Source: Acidobacteriaceae bacterium (GTDB taxonomy: Bacteria > Acidobacteriota > Terriglobia > Terriglobales > Acidobacteriaceae). From it: a stretch of 64,000 nt of DNA. The first letter of the stretch is position 1; each line of letters begins with the position of its first letter. Of the stretch, positions 8,638-17,691 are shown in pieces. The notes below the pieces were generated by a model that was not told the origin of the DNA, searched no databases, and saw only the letters and a program-made list of their open reading frames with translations. The translations under genes and the position numbers were made by a program. Where the stretch lies: NCBI GenBank assembly GCA_903642235.1, contig CAHJWL010000005.1:186001-250000 (forward strand), in the 5' to 3' direction.

Positions 8638-9701
8638 GCCGGCACGAGCTCCGGCGACGGCTGTTGCGCCAATGCAGCAATCGAAGCCTCAAACGGCGAG
8701 CGCAGCACACCACGTTCAGTGATGATTCCCGCAATGTATCTTGCAGGCGTCACGTCAAATGCAGGATTTTCGATGCCCACGCCAGTGGGGGTCATCTGCT
8801 TGCCATTCGAGTGCGTGACCTCACGCTCATCGCGCTGCTCGATTGGGATCAGGCCGCCATGCGCGGTTGCGAGATCCACCGTTGCCCACGGAGCCGCAAC
8901 ATAAAACGGAATGCCATGCTCTTTAGCGAGGATGGCGACGCCGTACGTTCCAATCTTGTTTGCAGTATCGCCATTCGCGGCAACGCGATCAGCTCCAACG
9001 ATCACCGCCTGAATCCTGCCTTTGCTCATCAGGTGCGCGGACATGTTGTCACACAGCACGGTCGTAGGAATGCCGTCTTTCATCAACTCCCATGCTGTAA
9101 GCCGTGCCCCCTGCAGGTACGGCCGGGTCTCATCCGCGAGAACATCGATCTCGTGTCCGCGTTCGACCGCCGCGCGAATGACGCCAAGCGCGGAACCATA
9201 GCCGCAGGCCGCAAGAGCGCCGGCATTGCAATGCGTTAGCACAGTGCCTTTCTGCGGGAGCAACTCCGCCCCGAAGGCTCCCAGTTGCTTGCACGCGGCG
9301 ATGTCCTCGTCGTACATGCGACGAGCCAGAGTAACGACCTGAGACTTAATTTCAGGGATCGAGGTCTGGGCGGCTGCAAGCTGGTTGTACAGATCGCGAA
9401 CTTTGCCGATACCCCAAAACAGGTTGACCGCGGTAGGCCGCGTCGACGCGAGCGTGTCACAGATGAGCGCGACCTCCGCTGTGAGGGCCGGAAGGGTCGA
9501 TGCGGTTGAGCGCTCAATCCCAAGCGCAACACCCATGGCCCCGGAGACGCCGATCGCCATGGCTCCGCGAACGATCATGTCCCGAATGACGCGCGCAACC
9601 TCCTTGTAATCGGTGGCGAGAACGTAGGTTTCTTCAAGCGGCAGCTTGGTCTGATCAAGAAAGTTAACGCCGGAAGGGAGCCATTCAAGGGTGGGGATCA
9701 T
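8634..9701 (-). CDS. mtnA: S-methyl-5-thioribose-1-phosphate isomerase
   Basis: Methionine-salvage enzyme converting methylthioribose-1-phosphate to methylthioribulose-1-phosphate. The 355 residues carry the family hallmarks RGAMAIGVSGAMG (residues 45-57), the catalytic cysteine C158 in THCNAGALA and the catalytic Asp D238 in GADRVAANGDTANKIGT. Related eIF2B-alpha-like paralogues lack this full set, so the isomerase call is firm. No other mtn genes are in the window. The downstream nucleoside hydrolase overlaps its stop codon. Confidence 0.95.
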   Translation of the reverse strand: MIPTLEWLPSGVNFLDQTKLPLEETYVLATDYKEVARVIRDMIVRGAMAIGVSGAMGVALGIERSTASTLPALTAEVALICDTLASTRPTAVNLFWGIGKVRDLYNQLAAAQTSIPEIKSQVVTLARRMYDEDIAACKQLGAFGAELLPQKGTVLTHCNAGALAACGYGSALGVIRAAVERGHEIDVLADETRPYLQGARLTAWELMKDGIPTTVLCDNMSAHLMSKGRIQAVIVGADRVAANGDTANKIGTYGVAILAKEHGIPFYVAAPWATVDLATAHGGLIPIEQRDEREVTHSNGKQMTPTGVGIENPAFDVTPARYIAGIITERGVLRSPFEASIAALAQQPSPELVPA

Positions 9702-9973
9702 GTCACACCCAGTCTACCGAAGATGAGTCCCGTACAAAGAGGAGCGGCGGCAAGAGCATGGCTCTTACCGCACGCTTTGAGAGAAAAGCAGAAGAAGGAC
9801 CCGGGAGCGGCTCCGCGGGCAGAGTTAGAAGAAAGTGCGCACACAATAAGAAACCAGAGAAGCAGGACAGCAGTGGTACAGGAGCCTCTGTTGCGTGGGC
9901 TCTCAGTGAGCAGAGTAGGATCACTGCGCGCTTGCGGCCATCCCTCGTCCGTGGGAGAGTTCCCGCGGAAAGG

Positions 9974-10660
9974 TCATGCGTTCTCGACCAGGCTGTGGAG
10001 ATGCATGTGGGAAGCTCGGATATCGTCCGCGGTGAAGAGAGAAAAGAAGGGAGCAGGGGCAACAACGGCTTGAATGGCGGCGCGTCCGTCCTGTTCGCGG
10101 TCGACCAGGCAAAGGACGCCGGCGACGACCATGCCGGCTTCTCGAGCGGCTTCAATAGCGGTGATGGTAGAGATGCCGGTGGTGCAGACGTCGTCGACGA
10201 TAACTACGGGGGCGCCGGATTGGACGAAGCCTTCAATGCGGCGGCCGGTGCCGTGGGTCTTTTCGGCTTTGCGAACCAGGAAACCGTTGATGAGATTCGG
10301 TCTCGCCTCCTCGGACTCGCGGAGGGGATCGGCTTCCTCGAGGTCGAGTTGCTCGGCGAGCTCAAGGATTTCGGAGAAGTCGGCGGCGGCCCAGGCGCTG
10401 GCGGAGGCGATGTTTGAGACCAGGGGATCAGCTCCCATGGTGAGGCCGCCTACGGCTAAGGCATTTGGAATGTGCTCTTTGATGAGATCGTAGAGGAGCA
10501 GTCCGGCGAGGCGGCCGCCCTCGGCGTGGAGGGTGGTGGTGCGGCAATCGATGTAGTAGTCGGACTTCTGACCGGAGGCAAGGGTGAAGTCGCCGAGGCG
10601 GAAAGAAAGGGTGGCGAGCAGGTTGAGCAGGCTCTGGCGGTGGTCAAGCTGAGGAGGCAT
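9974..10660 (-). CDS. pyrE: Orotate phosphoribosyltransferase (PyrE type) with an internal acidic insertion
   Basis: Transfers phosphoribose from PRPP to orotate in pyrimidine synthesis. Signatures are FTLASGQKSDYYIDCR, the flexible loop VRKAEKTHGTGRRIEG and the PRPP-binding loop VVIVDDVCTTGIST at residues 152-165. Between GADPLVSNIAS and NGFLVRK, where the family has a short connector, there is an extra stretch of about 35 residues (roughly 87-122) rich in Glu, Leu and Ala. The 272 bases on its downstream side, up to mtnA, hold no supportable gene. Confidence 0.88.
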   Translation of the reverse strand: MPPQLDHRQSLLNLLATLSFRLGDFTLASGQKSDYYIDCRTTTLHAEGGRLAGLLLYDLIKEHIPNALAVGGLTMGADPLVSNIASASAWAAADFSEILELAEQLDLEEADPLRESEEARPNLINGFLVRKAEKTHGTGRRIEGFVQSGAPVVIVDDVCTTGISTITAIEAAREAGMVVAGVLCLVDREQDGRAAIQAVVAPAPFFSLFTADDIRASHMHLHSLVENA

Positions 10661-10769
10661 AGGGCGATTTTAGTGGTTTTGAGAGCGGTTTTCGCTGAGG
10701 TTAAGCGTGGTTTGGTGGACTTACGCAGCGTTTTCGCGGAGGTCTGGGAGGCGCATGGAGGGCTGAGGG

Positions 10770-10806
10770 TAGAGAAGCAGATCCCTACGGGATGACAACA
10801 AAGAAA
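10770..10806. repeat. Dispersed palindromic repeat, AGAAGCAGATCCC family, copy 1
   Basis: Core is GAGAAGCAG, then ATCCC-TAC-GGGAT, then GACAACAAAG. It lies between the orotate phosphoribosyltransferase start and the deacetylase stop. The same element recurs at nine further places in the window. Confidence 0.9.
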
Positions 10807-10836
10807 GGGGGCTTGGTGCAATGCGTGGCTTGAGGT

Positions 10837-11781
10837 TTAGAGCGGGTCGGCGTCGTCGAGTTTGCTGTGAAGGTCGTCGACCCACTTGGGGACTTGTGGC
10901 TTGTCGAGGGTGAGATCGCCGCGACCGCGGGTGACGGCCCAGTGGTCGAGCCAGGTGGCGCCGACGTCGGAGATGTAGGTGTCAGGCTGGGCGTAGGCGG
11001 GGTCGGTGAGGGCATCGGGGAGGGAGATGAGGGTGTAGCCGTGCTTTTGGAGGAGGGCGATGAGATCGGGGAGGTGGTCGGCCTCGAGCCAGTTGGCGTG
11101 GAGGAGCAGGATCTGCTTCGGCTCGTAGCCGAGGAGGGTGCGGGAAAGGGCTTCGTCATGGGTGAGGACCTGCTCGGTGTAGGTAAGCCAGGCTTGTGCG
11201 AGCTTTGGCATGAGGGCGGCGTCGTGGCGGGTGTGGGCATCGTCGTAGAGGTCGGCGAAGTACCAGTCGCGCGGGTCGATGGTGACGGGGGCGACGCGGT
11301 AGCCTCGGCCGGTGAGAAACTGCTCGGCGGCGCGGCGGGTCTTGAGGTCGGGGCCGACGTCAAGGTAGGGGTGGCGGAGGTAGTGGAGGTCTTTCTTGTG
11401 GGCCTGCGAGAGCATGCGGGTGACGGTCTCGCCGAAGATGACGTCGTCTTCCCAGTCCTTGAGCTCGACGTGGTTGAGCGAGGTGTGGGAGAAGGTGTGA
11501 TTGCCGAGATCGAGGCCGGCGTCGAGCCAGGCGTTGAGGGTGGCGATGCGTTCGTCGGTCTCGCCGGTCTTGTAGAGGCGCTCTTCGTTGACGAAGCCGA
11601 TGGCCGGGATCCGGTCGGCCTTGAAGGTGGCGATGATCCTCTGATTGATGGTGGTGATGGCGGCGCTGGTGAGATTGGTCGCGCTCATGGCGGGGAGGTC
11701 GTCGACGGTGAGGGAGATGCTGCGGGTTTGTGCACTCAGCGTGGCAGTGGTGAAGAGAAGGGTAAGGAGGAGTTTGTGCAT
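10837..11781 (-). CDS. Polysaccharide deacetylase (NodB-fold), exported
   Basis: Carbohydrate esterase family 4 enzyme that removes N- or O-acetyl groups from a cell-wall or exopolysaccharide. It begins with a short export signal (MHKLLLTLLFTTATLSAQ). The metal site shows the paired aspartates of TVDDLP and the two histidines of HTFSHTSLNH, and LRHPYLDVG supplies the arginine motif. The length of 314 residues fits. It is flanked on both sides by short repeats, so it is probably transcribed alone. Confidence 0.88.
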   Translation of the reverse strand: MHKLLLTLLFTTATLSAQTRSISLTVDDLPAMSATNLTSAAITTINQRIIATFKADRIPAIGFVNEERLYKTGETDERIATLNAWLDAGLDLGNHTFSHTSLNHVELKDWEDDVIFGETVTRMLSQAHKKDLHYLRHPYLDVGPDLKTRRAAEQFLTGRGYRVAPVTIDPRDWYFADLYDDAHTRHDAALMPKLAQAWLTYTEQVLTHDEALSRTLLGYEPKQILLLHANWLEADHLPDLIALLQKHGYTLISLPDALTDPAYAQPDTYISDVGATWLDHWAVTRGRGDLTLDKPQVPKWVDDLHSKLDDADPL

Positions 11782-11841
11782 GATGACCTTAGCGGCAAGG
11801 GTAAACGGGTTTCTGGCCGCCGGGTGGAGAAGTGAAATACA

Positions 11842-11903
11842 GGGGTCTCTCCGCTCCCCGTTCGACTCGCCTGCGGCTCGCTCAGGGTCGGTCGAGATGA
11901 CGG
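11842..11903. repeat. GC-rich intergenic repeat of the CTGCGGCTCGCTCAGGGTCG type
   Basis: A stretch containing CCGTTCGACTCG, then CTGCGGCTCGCTCAGGGTCG, then GTCGAGATGAC, in the gap between the deacetylase and the CPBP gene. It ends in the same GAGATGAC/GGGATGAC style as the AGAAGCAGATCCC family, but the body differs. Only one clear copy is in this window, so calling it a dispersed repeat rests on resemblance to elements I associate with related genomes. Confidence 0.45.
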
Positions 11904-11913
11904 CTATTAGAGG

Positions 11914-13047
11914 CTATTTCGGGAGTTTGTCGAGGTGTTGGTAGCCGCCGGTGGTGATGAAGGCGGCGAGGAAGACGGTGAAGTTGTAAGAGGCGTGGAT
12001 GACCGTGGAGGCGGCGACGGAGCGAAGGCGTATGCGGACGCTGGTGAGGATGAGCGAGACGCAGAAGAGCAGGGCGAGAATGGGCCAGGTGAAGGCGGTC
12101 TGCTTGCCGTGGACGAGGGCGAAGAGGACGCTGGTGAGAACGGCCGAGAAGACGAGGGCGTTGCGGGTGATGGCGTTGGAGCTCTGCCAGGATGCGCGGG
12201 CGGCTTCGGTGCGGGGAAGACAGAGCCAGTCGTAGGCGATGGCGAAGGCGGGCAGAAGGAAACCGCGGAAGAGGACCTCCTCAAAGAGGGGTGCGAGCAC
12301 CGTGCCGAAGACGGTGATGAGCCAGACGGTGGACCGGGTGTGGAAGAAGGCGTCGATGGGGAGTTCTTTGGGAACGTCGATGTAGTTGGACAAGCCCTGG
12401 ACGATGGCGGAGAGAAGCAGGCCGAGAGGGATGAGGCGGATGGCGTTGCGGGTGGCGGCGGGGCCGTTCCATTGCAGGCCGAGGAGGAAGGGACGCTGCC
12501 AGAGCGGGGGAAAGACGAAGAAGGCGGCGGTGAGGGTGAGGAGGTAAGCAACGGCCTCAGACGCGATAAGAAGGCGTGGGTCGATATCGAGCGGGTGGGT
12601 GGGATGGCCGGCGAGCAGGGCAAGGGCCTGCGAGAGGATGAGGAAGAGTGTCGTGATGGCGATGAAGAGGAGCGCGTGGCCGAGGTGGGGGACGCGGGTG
12701 GAGGGATCGGGTGGGGCGCTGTTCGGGGTTTCGTCGGTCGGCGGAAGGGCGATGGCGTCGCCTTCAGCAAGGGCGAGTGGGGGAAGCGGCAGATCGTCGG
12801 GGTTGGGCAGGGTGGAGAAGAAGAGGGGTGACGGGGACCGATTTGAGGTATGGACGTTTTCGGCAGAGAAGCAGATCCCTATGGGATGACAACAAAGAGA
12901 CAAGCGGCGGCGAAGGCGAGATGCGGGGGGCAGTTCGCGGCAGACGTTCCTGGTAGAGAAGCAGATCCCTACGGGATGACAACAAAGGAACAGGCAACGG
13001 CGGAAGAACAGGTAACGGCGGAGGCGAGAACCAAGGGCTGGGGTCAT
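11914..13047 (-). CDS. CPBP-family intramembrane metalloprotease with repeat-encoded N-terminus
   Basis: Multi-pass membrane protease of the CPBP (Abi/CAAX-like) family. The catalytic motifs are [13 protein letters not shown] (Glu-Glu plus Arg), FALVHG and a later His in VIHASYNF, among about eight hydrophobic helices. The frame starts at an ATG that overlaps the uvrA stop (ATGA). The first 65 residues are unlike any protease: they contain two copies of the peptide LCCHP(V/I)GICFS, the translation of two AGAAGCAGATCCC repeats (12864-12898 and 12953-12987). I found no ATG, GTG or TTG between these repeats and the conserved part, so either the repeats are translated or a non-canonical start is used. 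Confidence 0.8.
   Translation of the reverse strand: MTPALGSRLRRYLFFRRCLFLCCHPVGICFSTRNVCRELPPASRLRRRLSLCCHPIGICFSAENVHTSNRSPSPLFFSTLPNPDDLPLPPLALAEGDAIALPPTDETPNSAPPDPSTRVPHLGHALLFIAITTLFLILSQALALLAGHPTHPLDIDPRLLIASEAVAYLLTLTAAFFVFPPLWQRPFLLGLQWNGPAATRNAIRLIPLGLLLSAIVQGLSNYIDVPKELPIDAFFHTRSTVWLITVFGTVLAPLFEEVLFRGFLLPAFAIAYDWLCLPRTEAARASWQSSNAITRNALVFSAVLTSVLFALVHGKQTAFTWPILALLFCVSLILTSVRIRLRSVAASTVIHASYNFTVFLAAFITTGGYQHLDKLPK
12864..12898. repeat. Dispersed palindromic repeat, AGAAGCAGATCCC family, copy 2 (inside CPBP frame)
   Basis: Same element as at 10770, here with ATG in place of TAC in the loop. It is read on the minus strand as [11 protein letters not shown] within the CPBP protease frame. 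Confidence 0.9.
12953..12987. repeat. Dispersed palindromic repeat, AGAAGCAGATCCC family, copy 3 (inside CPBP frame)
   Basis: Canonical copy with a TAC loop, 89 bases from copy 2 in the same orientation and same reading phase, read on the minus strand as [11 protein letters not shown]. Confidence 0.9.
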
Positions 13048-16000
13048 TGTGTGACCTCTTTAGTTGCTTTCTTCGCTGCGGTCTTCGACCTACGTTTGGC
13101 GGGAGATTCGGAGGCAGTCTTTGTAGCAGCTTTCTTTGGCGCGCGCGAGGTTTCGGCGGGTTTAGCGGCGTTGGCTTTGGGGACGCCGGTCTTCTTTTCG
13201 GGCTTGATGAACTTCGCGCGCAGTTTGCGATCGGCGTCGGCTGCGGCGGCGATGGAGTCGGATTGGGGGCCGGCGTAGGAGATTCCGGGCTTGAGGGTCG
13301 AGGTGGCTGGAGGGTGGGTGCGGTAGTAGTCGCGGAGGAAGGTGGCGGTGTGAGACTCGGCGACTGTGGCGACCTGCTCGGGGGTGCCGTGGGCGACGAT
13401 GCGGCCGCCGCCTTCGCCGCCTTCGGGGCCGAGGTCGAGAAGGTAGTCGGCATTGCGGATGATGTCGAGGTTGTGCTCGATGATGACGACGGAGTTGCCG
13501 AGGTCGGTGAGGCGATGGAGGACTTCGAGGAGCTTGCGGACGTCGTCGAAGTGGAGGCCGGTGGTGGGCTCGTCGAGGAGGTAAAGGGTGCGGCCGGTCT
13601 GGCGTTTGGAGAGTTCACGGGCGAGCTTCATGCGCTGAGCTTCGCCGCCCGAGAGCGTGGTGGCAGACTGACCGAGATGGATGTAGCCGAGACCGACGTC
13701 GACGAGAGTTTGTAACCGGACGTAAACGTTGGGGATGTCGGACAGGATGGGGACGGCATCGGCGATCGGCAGATCGAGCAGATCGGCGATGGAGTAGCCG
13801 TTGAATCGGACGGCGAGGGTTTCGGTATTGTAACGACGTCCGTTACAGACCTCGCAGAGGACGTAGACGTCCGGGAGGAAGTTCATCTCGATGCGTCGCT
13901 GGCCTTCGCCCTGGCAGGCCTCGCAGCGGCCGCCGCCGACGTTGAAGGAGAAGCGGCCGGGCTTGTAGCCGCGCTCGCGCGACTCGGGGAGCATGGCAAA
14001 GAGGTCGCGGATGGCGGTGAAGACGCCGGTGTAGGTGGCGGGATTCGAGCGTGGGGTGCGGCCGATGGGCGACTGGTCAATCTGGATCACTTTGTCGAGC
14101 TGATCGATGCCGACGACACGGCCGTGCTGGCCTGGATCTTCACGCGAGCCGTAGAGCTCCTTAGCGAGCGAGCGGTAGAGGATGTCGTTGACGAGCGAGG
14201 ATTTGCCGGAGCCGGAGACGCCGGTGATGACGGTCATGACGCCGAGGGGGAAGTGTGCGGTGACGCGCTGCAGGTTGTGCGAGCGGGCATCTTCGATGGT
14301 GATCCACTGGCCGGTGAGGGGGCGCGGGCCGACTTCGCCGACGGCGTTCGGTGGGCGGTTGATGACGTCGATGGCGCCCGAGAGGTACTGGCCGGTGACG
14401 GAGGCGGGATTGGCCATGACCTCGGCGGGGGTGCCTTCGGCGATGAGGAAGCCGCCGTTCTTTCCGGCGCCGGGGCCGAGGTCGAGGAGGTAATCGGCTT
14501 TGCGCATGGTGTCTTCGTCGTGCTCGACGACGAGGACAGTGTTGCCGAGGTCGCGGAGGCGCTCGAGCGCGGTGATGAGGCGCTGGTTATCACGCTGATG
14601 GAGGCCGATAGAGGGCTCGTCGAGAACGTAGAGGACGCCGCGGAGGCGGGAGCCGATCTGGGTGGCGAGGCGGATGCGCTGGCCTTCGCCGCCGGAGAGG
14701 GTGGCGGCGGAGCGATCGAGGGCGAGGTAGGTGAGGCCGACGGCGTTGAGGAACTCGAGGCGCTCGATGATCTCGCGCTGGAGGCGATCGGCGATGAGGT
14801 GCTCGCGGCCGGTGAAGTGCATGGAGCGGGCGCCGAGGAGAGCGCGGTCGAGCGGGAGGGCGGTGAAGTCGGCGATGGATAGGTCGGTGGTGCCTGAGGG
14901 TTGAGTCGCAGCTTCATCCCACATCTCAGAAGCGAGATGTGGGGCACCCGGTTTGATGGGTGAGGCAACAGGGATGGTGACGGCGAGGGACTCGGGGCGG
15001 AGGCGTTTGCCGTCGCACTTGGGGCACCGGGTCGCGGACATGTACTGCATCATGTACTCGCGGTAGCCCTCGGACTTGGTCTCTTCGAGGTTGGAGCGGA
15101 GGTAGGCGAAGATGCCATGGAAGCCGGTGCGGGCGGCCTCGGCGCGGGGTGGGCCGTAGAGGAAGAGCTCCTGGTGCTCGCGGGAGAGCTGGCCGAAGGG
15201 GCCCTTAATGTTGATCTTGTACTTGTCGGCGGCGAGCTTGATGAGGCGGAGGAGGTAGGCGGAGGCAGAGCCGGGTCCCATGGCGCCGTCGAGCAGGGGC
15301 TTGGACCAGTCGGCGATGGCCTTGGCGGGGTCGAAGTCGTAGATGGAGCCTAGGCCGTGGCACTCCGGGCAGGCGCCGTAGGTGGAGTTGAAGGAGAAGG
15401 AGCGGGGCTCGAGCTTGGGGACGTTGATGCCGCAGTCGGGGCAGGCCATGGAGGAGGAGAAGAGGGTCTCGACCTGCTCGCGGGTGCTGGGGTCCTGGAT
15501 ACCAATGAGAACGAGGCCGTTCGCCATGGCGAGGGCCTTGGTGACGGAGGTCTCGAGGCGGCGGGTGTCGTACTTGGGCGGGGTGGCTTCGCCGCCAGGG
15601 GTGGTGAGGGCTGCATTGGTGCTTGGGGATGGAACCCGGGTCTCAGAATCGAGACCCGGGGCACCCGGCTCTGTGGCGGGCATTGGCTTGAGGATGATGC
15701 GGTCGACGATGGCTTCGACGGTGTGGTTCTTGCGCTTTTCGAGGCGCATGCCTTCGGAGATCTCGGTGATCTCGCCATCGATGCGGACGCGGAAGCCCTG
15801 CTGGTCGAGAGCTTCGAGCTCTTCGCGGAACTCGCCTTTGCGGCCGCGGACGATGGGGGCCATGACGGTGATGCGCTCGCCGGGACTCAAGGAGGCGATG
15901 CGCTCGACGATCTGCTCGGCGGACTGGCGAGTAATAGGGCGGTGGCAGTTGGGGCAGTGGGGCTGGCCGACGGAGGCCCAGAGCAGACGGAGGTAGTCGT

Positions 16001-16451
16001 AGATCTCCGTGATGGTGCCGACGGTGGAGCGGGGGGAGCGCGAGGTGGTCTTCTGCTCGATGGAGATAGCGGGCGAGAGGCCGTCGATGGCGTCGACGTC
16101 CGGGCGCTCCATCTGATCGAGGAACTGCCGGGCGTAGGCGGAGAGGGTCTCTACGTAGCGTCTTTGACCCTCAGCGTAGATGGTGTCGAAGGCGAGCGAG
16201 GACTTGCCAGAGCCGGAGAGGCCGGTGACGACAGTGAGCGTGTTGCGGGGGATGGAGACGGAGATGTTTTTGAGGTTGTGCTGGCGGGCACCGCTCACGG
16301 TGATGTGCGTGATCGCGGCACGGGGGGGAGCCTTCGACGTCGCCTGGGTCGGAATCTGAGTCGGAGTTTGGGCCGGGGTAGCCAAGGATCTAGGATACGG
16401 TACTCGGGCGCTTGGTATCCTCCGAGTCAACACTGCCGCCTCAAATTGCAT
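13044..16451 (-). CDS. uvrA: Excinuclease ABC subunit UvrA with two repeat-derived insertions and a basic tail
   Basis: Damage-recognition ATPase of nucleotide excision repair. Both ABC modules are complete: Walker [10 protein letters not shown] and GVSGSGKSS, signatures [12 protein letters not shown] and [12 protein letters not shown], Walker B VLDEPS and [10 protein letters not shown], with zinc-binding CxxC groups (CPNC, CPDC...CPEC, CPKC, CEAC...CEVC). At 1135 residues it is about 190 longer than E. coli UvrA. The extra length is an N-terminal Pro/Thr/Ala stretch, insertions near residues 262-300 and 497-525 containing palindromic elements, and a C-terminal tail of about 70 residues rich in Lys and Ala ([20 protein letters not shown]). 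ATG 16451 follows TTTGGAGGT. Confidence 0.97.
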   Translation of the reverse strand: MQFEAAVLTRRIPSARVPYPRSLATPAQTPTQIPTQATSKAPPRAAITHITVSGARQHNLKNISVSIPRNTLTVVTGLSGSGKSSLAFDTIYAEGQRRYVETLSAYARQFLDQMERPDVDAIDGLSPAISIEQKTTSRSPRSTVGTITEIYDYLRLLWASVGQPHCPNCHRPITRQSAEQIVERIASLSPGERITVMAPIVRGRKGEFREELEALDQQGFRVRIDGEITEISEGMRLEKRKNHTVEAIVDRIILKPMPATEPGAPGLDSETRVPSPSTNAALTTPGGEATPPKYDTRRLETSVTKALAMANGLVLIGIQDPSTREQVETLFSSSMACPDCGINVPKLEPRSFSFNSTYGACPECHGLGSIYDFDPAKAIADWSKPLLDGAMGPGSASAYLLRLIKLAADKYKINIKGPFGQLSREHQELFLYGPPRAEAARTGFHGIFAYLRSNLEETKSEGYREYMMQYMSATRCPKCDGKRLRPESLAVTIPVASPIKPGAPHLASEMWDEAATQPSGTTDLSIADFTALPLDRALLGARSMHFTGREHLIADRLQREIIERLEFLNAVGLTYLALDRSAATLSGGEGQRIRLATQIGSRLRGVLYVLDEPSIGLHQRDNQRLITALERLRDLGNTVLVVEHDEDTMRKADYLLDLGPGAGKNGGFLIAEGTPAEVMANPASVTGQYLSGAIDVINRPPNAVGEVGPRPLTGQWITIEDARSHNLQRVTAHFPLGVMTVITGVSGSGKSSLVNDILYRSLAKELYGSREDPGQHGRVVGIDQLDKVIQIDQSPIGRTPRSNPATYTGVFTAIRDLFAMLPESRERGYKPGRFSFNVGGGRCEACQGEGQRRIEMNFLPDVYVLCEVCNGRRYNTETLAVRFNGYSIADLLDLPIADAVPILSDIPNVYVRLQTLVDVGLGYIHLGQSATTLSGGEAQRMKLARELSKRQTGRTLYLLDEPTTGLHFDDVRKLLEVLHRLTDLGNSVVIIEHNLDIIRNADYLLDLGPEGGEGGGRIVAHGTPEQVATVAESHTATFLRDYYRTHPPATSTLKPGISYAGPQSDSIAAAADADRKLRAKFIKPEKKTGVPKANAAKPAETSRAPKKAATKTASESPAKRRSKTAAKKATKEVTQ
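14918..14943. repeat. In-frame palindromic element A within uvrA
   Basis: Perfect 10-bp stem CCCACATCTC / GAGATGTGGG around the six-base loop AGAAGC, followed by GGCACCCGG. It encodes [11 protein letters not shown] on the minus strand, near UvrA residues 503-512, in a loop where other UvrA proteins have only a few residues. Confidence 0.85.
15635..15660. repeat. In-frame palindromic element B within uvrA
   Basis: Perfect 10-bp stem CCCGGGTCTC / GAGACCCGGG around the loop AGAATC, followed by GGCACCCGG. It has the same architecture, loop start, flank and reading frame as element A, but four stem pairs differ, each kept paired. It encodes [11 protein letters not shown] near UvrA residues 264-273. 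Confidence 0.85.
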
Positions 16452-16548
16452 TTACCTCCAAAGGAGTGTCTGCCAGAGTGGAGTGGGCGCCGGAGCCCCG
16501 CGTGGGTGTGCGGGGTGAGTGCCGGAACCAGGAAAAGAGGCTGTAGTG

Positions 16549-16713
16549 ATGACGTCGATCATGCTGGTGTGTGCGGTGCTGATGAGCTTAGCGGTGGGAG
16601 TTCTGGTGGCGTACTGGGTGTGTTTAGCAATGTTTCAGGTATTTCAGATCCATGTGAAGCAGGTTCAGGCTCGCAGGGCGCTCGGCGCAGCGGTACAGGT
16701 AGCTCGCGGGTAG
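16549..16713 (+). CDS. Small single-pass membrane protein
   Basis: A 54-residue protein with one hydrophobic span (SIMLVCAVLMSLAVGVLVAYWVCLAMF) and a basic tail (HVKQVQARRALG). ATG 16549 is preceded by AGAGG at normal spacing; an in-frame GTG lies 30 bases upstream. It is divergent from uvrA and I recognise no family. It is short, so only moderately supported. Confidence 0.55.
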   Translation: MTSIMLVCAVLMSLAVGVLVAYWVCLAMFQVFQIHVKQVQARRALGAAVQVARG

Positions 16714-16782
16714 AGGTTCAGGAGAGCCAGCGAGTGACACTGACGGCGGGGAAGCGGTCAGCAGGGTTTTAGCTGGATGACT

Positions 16783-17565
16783 CTACTGCGGACTCTGGCC
16801 GGCCGGGCTCGCCTGCTGCCGGAGTCTCTGAAGCTGTTCGAAGATCTGCTGCGGGGTCTTGGGTGTATCCGGCGAGGACGCGGCCGGCGTTGTAGCGTCG
16901 GGCGGAGCGCCTGAGGCGTTTCCGGTGGAGTCTGACGGGGGGAAGACGACTGCTTCCGGAGCCGGAGAGGGAGTCGTGCGGTCCGTTGCGGCTTCGGGAG
17001 GCAGGACCGGAGTGTCGACGCGGCCAGGTTGTACGGCCGGGCGGGCGCGAGGAGCGGAGAGAACGACGGGGGCACCGGGCGGCGGTGCGGAGTCATCCTC
17101 TTCGTCGTTCTGGCCGAGATTCGCGTTTGGGTTAGGCGGGGTTGCTGCACCAGTCCGAGGGGTGAGGATGAGCTGCTGGGGTGCATCTGCGGCGTTTGAA
17201 AGGATGAGGATGTTAGAACCGGTGCCGTCGAGCAGAGTGGCGAGAACCTTCTGCGGCACATCGGGGCCGTAGGTGCCGAAGACGCGATCCTCAGCCACTG
17301 TTCCTGAGACCCTCATGCCGGTTTTTCGCGCGATCTCGCGAATCAGGCCGTTCAGACTAGCATTGGTAGCGGCTACAGTAAGCAGGCCGTTATCAAGGGT
17401 AATTTGAGAGTGATGCTGCTGCGGCTGAGTGGATGGCGCCACGATGGCCGGCGAGGAGACCGGAGTCTGTTGGGCTGCACGTGAGGGGGACGATAGAGTG
17501 CCGAGCAGGACTGCAAGAGTCAGAGCAGGCGAGGAGAGATCACGAAATGGAAGGCTGCTTCGCAT
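16783..17565 (-). CDS. Exported STN-domain protein with Pro/Ala-rich tail
   Basis: After a signal peptide (LTLAVLLGTLSSPSRAAQ) comes a segment of about 70 residues (ITLDNGLLTVAATNASLNGLI ... VLATLLDGTGSNILIL) with the pattern of the STN domain found at the N-terminus of secretins and TonB-dependent receptors. The rest (about 130 residues) is low-complexity Pro/Ala/Asp/Thr sequence ending in a short helix (PQQIFEQLQRLRQQ). The start at 17565 has a good ribosome site (GGGAGG). A free STN domain might act as an adaptor to a secretion pore or sigma-factor regulator, but no partner gene is adjacent. It is divergent from the secreted protein gene at 17692. Confidence 0.7.
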   Translation of the reverse strand: MRSSLPFRDLSSPALTLAVLLGTLSSPSRAAQQTPVSSPAIVAPSTQPQQHHSQITLDNGLLTVAATNASLNGLIREIARKTGMRVSGTVAEDRVFGTYGPDVPQKVLATLLDGTGSNILILSNAADAPQQLILTPRTGAATPPNPNANLGQNDEEDDSAPPPGAPVVLSAPRARPAVQPGRVDTPVLPPEAATDRTTPSPAPEAVVFPPSDSTGNASGAPPDATTPAASSPDTPKTPQQIFEQLQRLRQQASPAGQSPQ

Positions 17566-17691
17566 GCTTTCCCTCCCTTGGACGCGTCTGATGCAGTAGA
17601 TGGTGGTGTGCAACACGGAGCGGCTGCCGCTTCGTGCGGGATGCTACAAGTACTTTACCCGGGAAGTCGGGCTTGGGGAGCTGGATCGCAG

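Noticed and set aside
9703-10155. 150-codon frame between mtnA and the orotate phosphoribosyltransferase gene
   Set aside because: Overlaps the C-terminal part of a well-supported gene and has a low-complexity Pro/Leu composition.
11935-12831. A Gly/Glu-rich 298-codon plus-strand frame
   Set aside because: Antisense to the CPBP protease; low-complexity shadow.
15357-16772. A 471-codon plus-strand frame opposite uvrA
   Set aside because: Same cause; uvrA on the minus strand has all family motifs.
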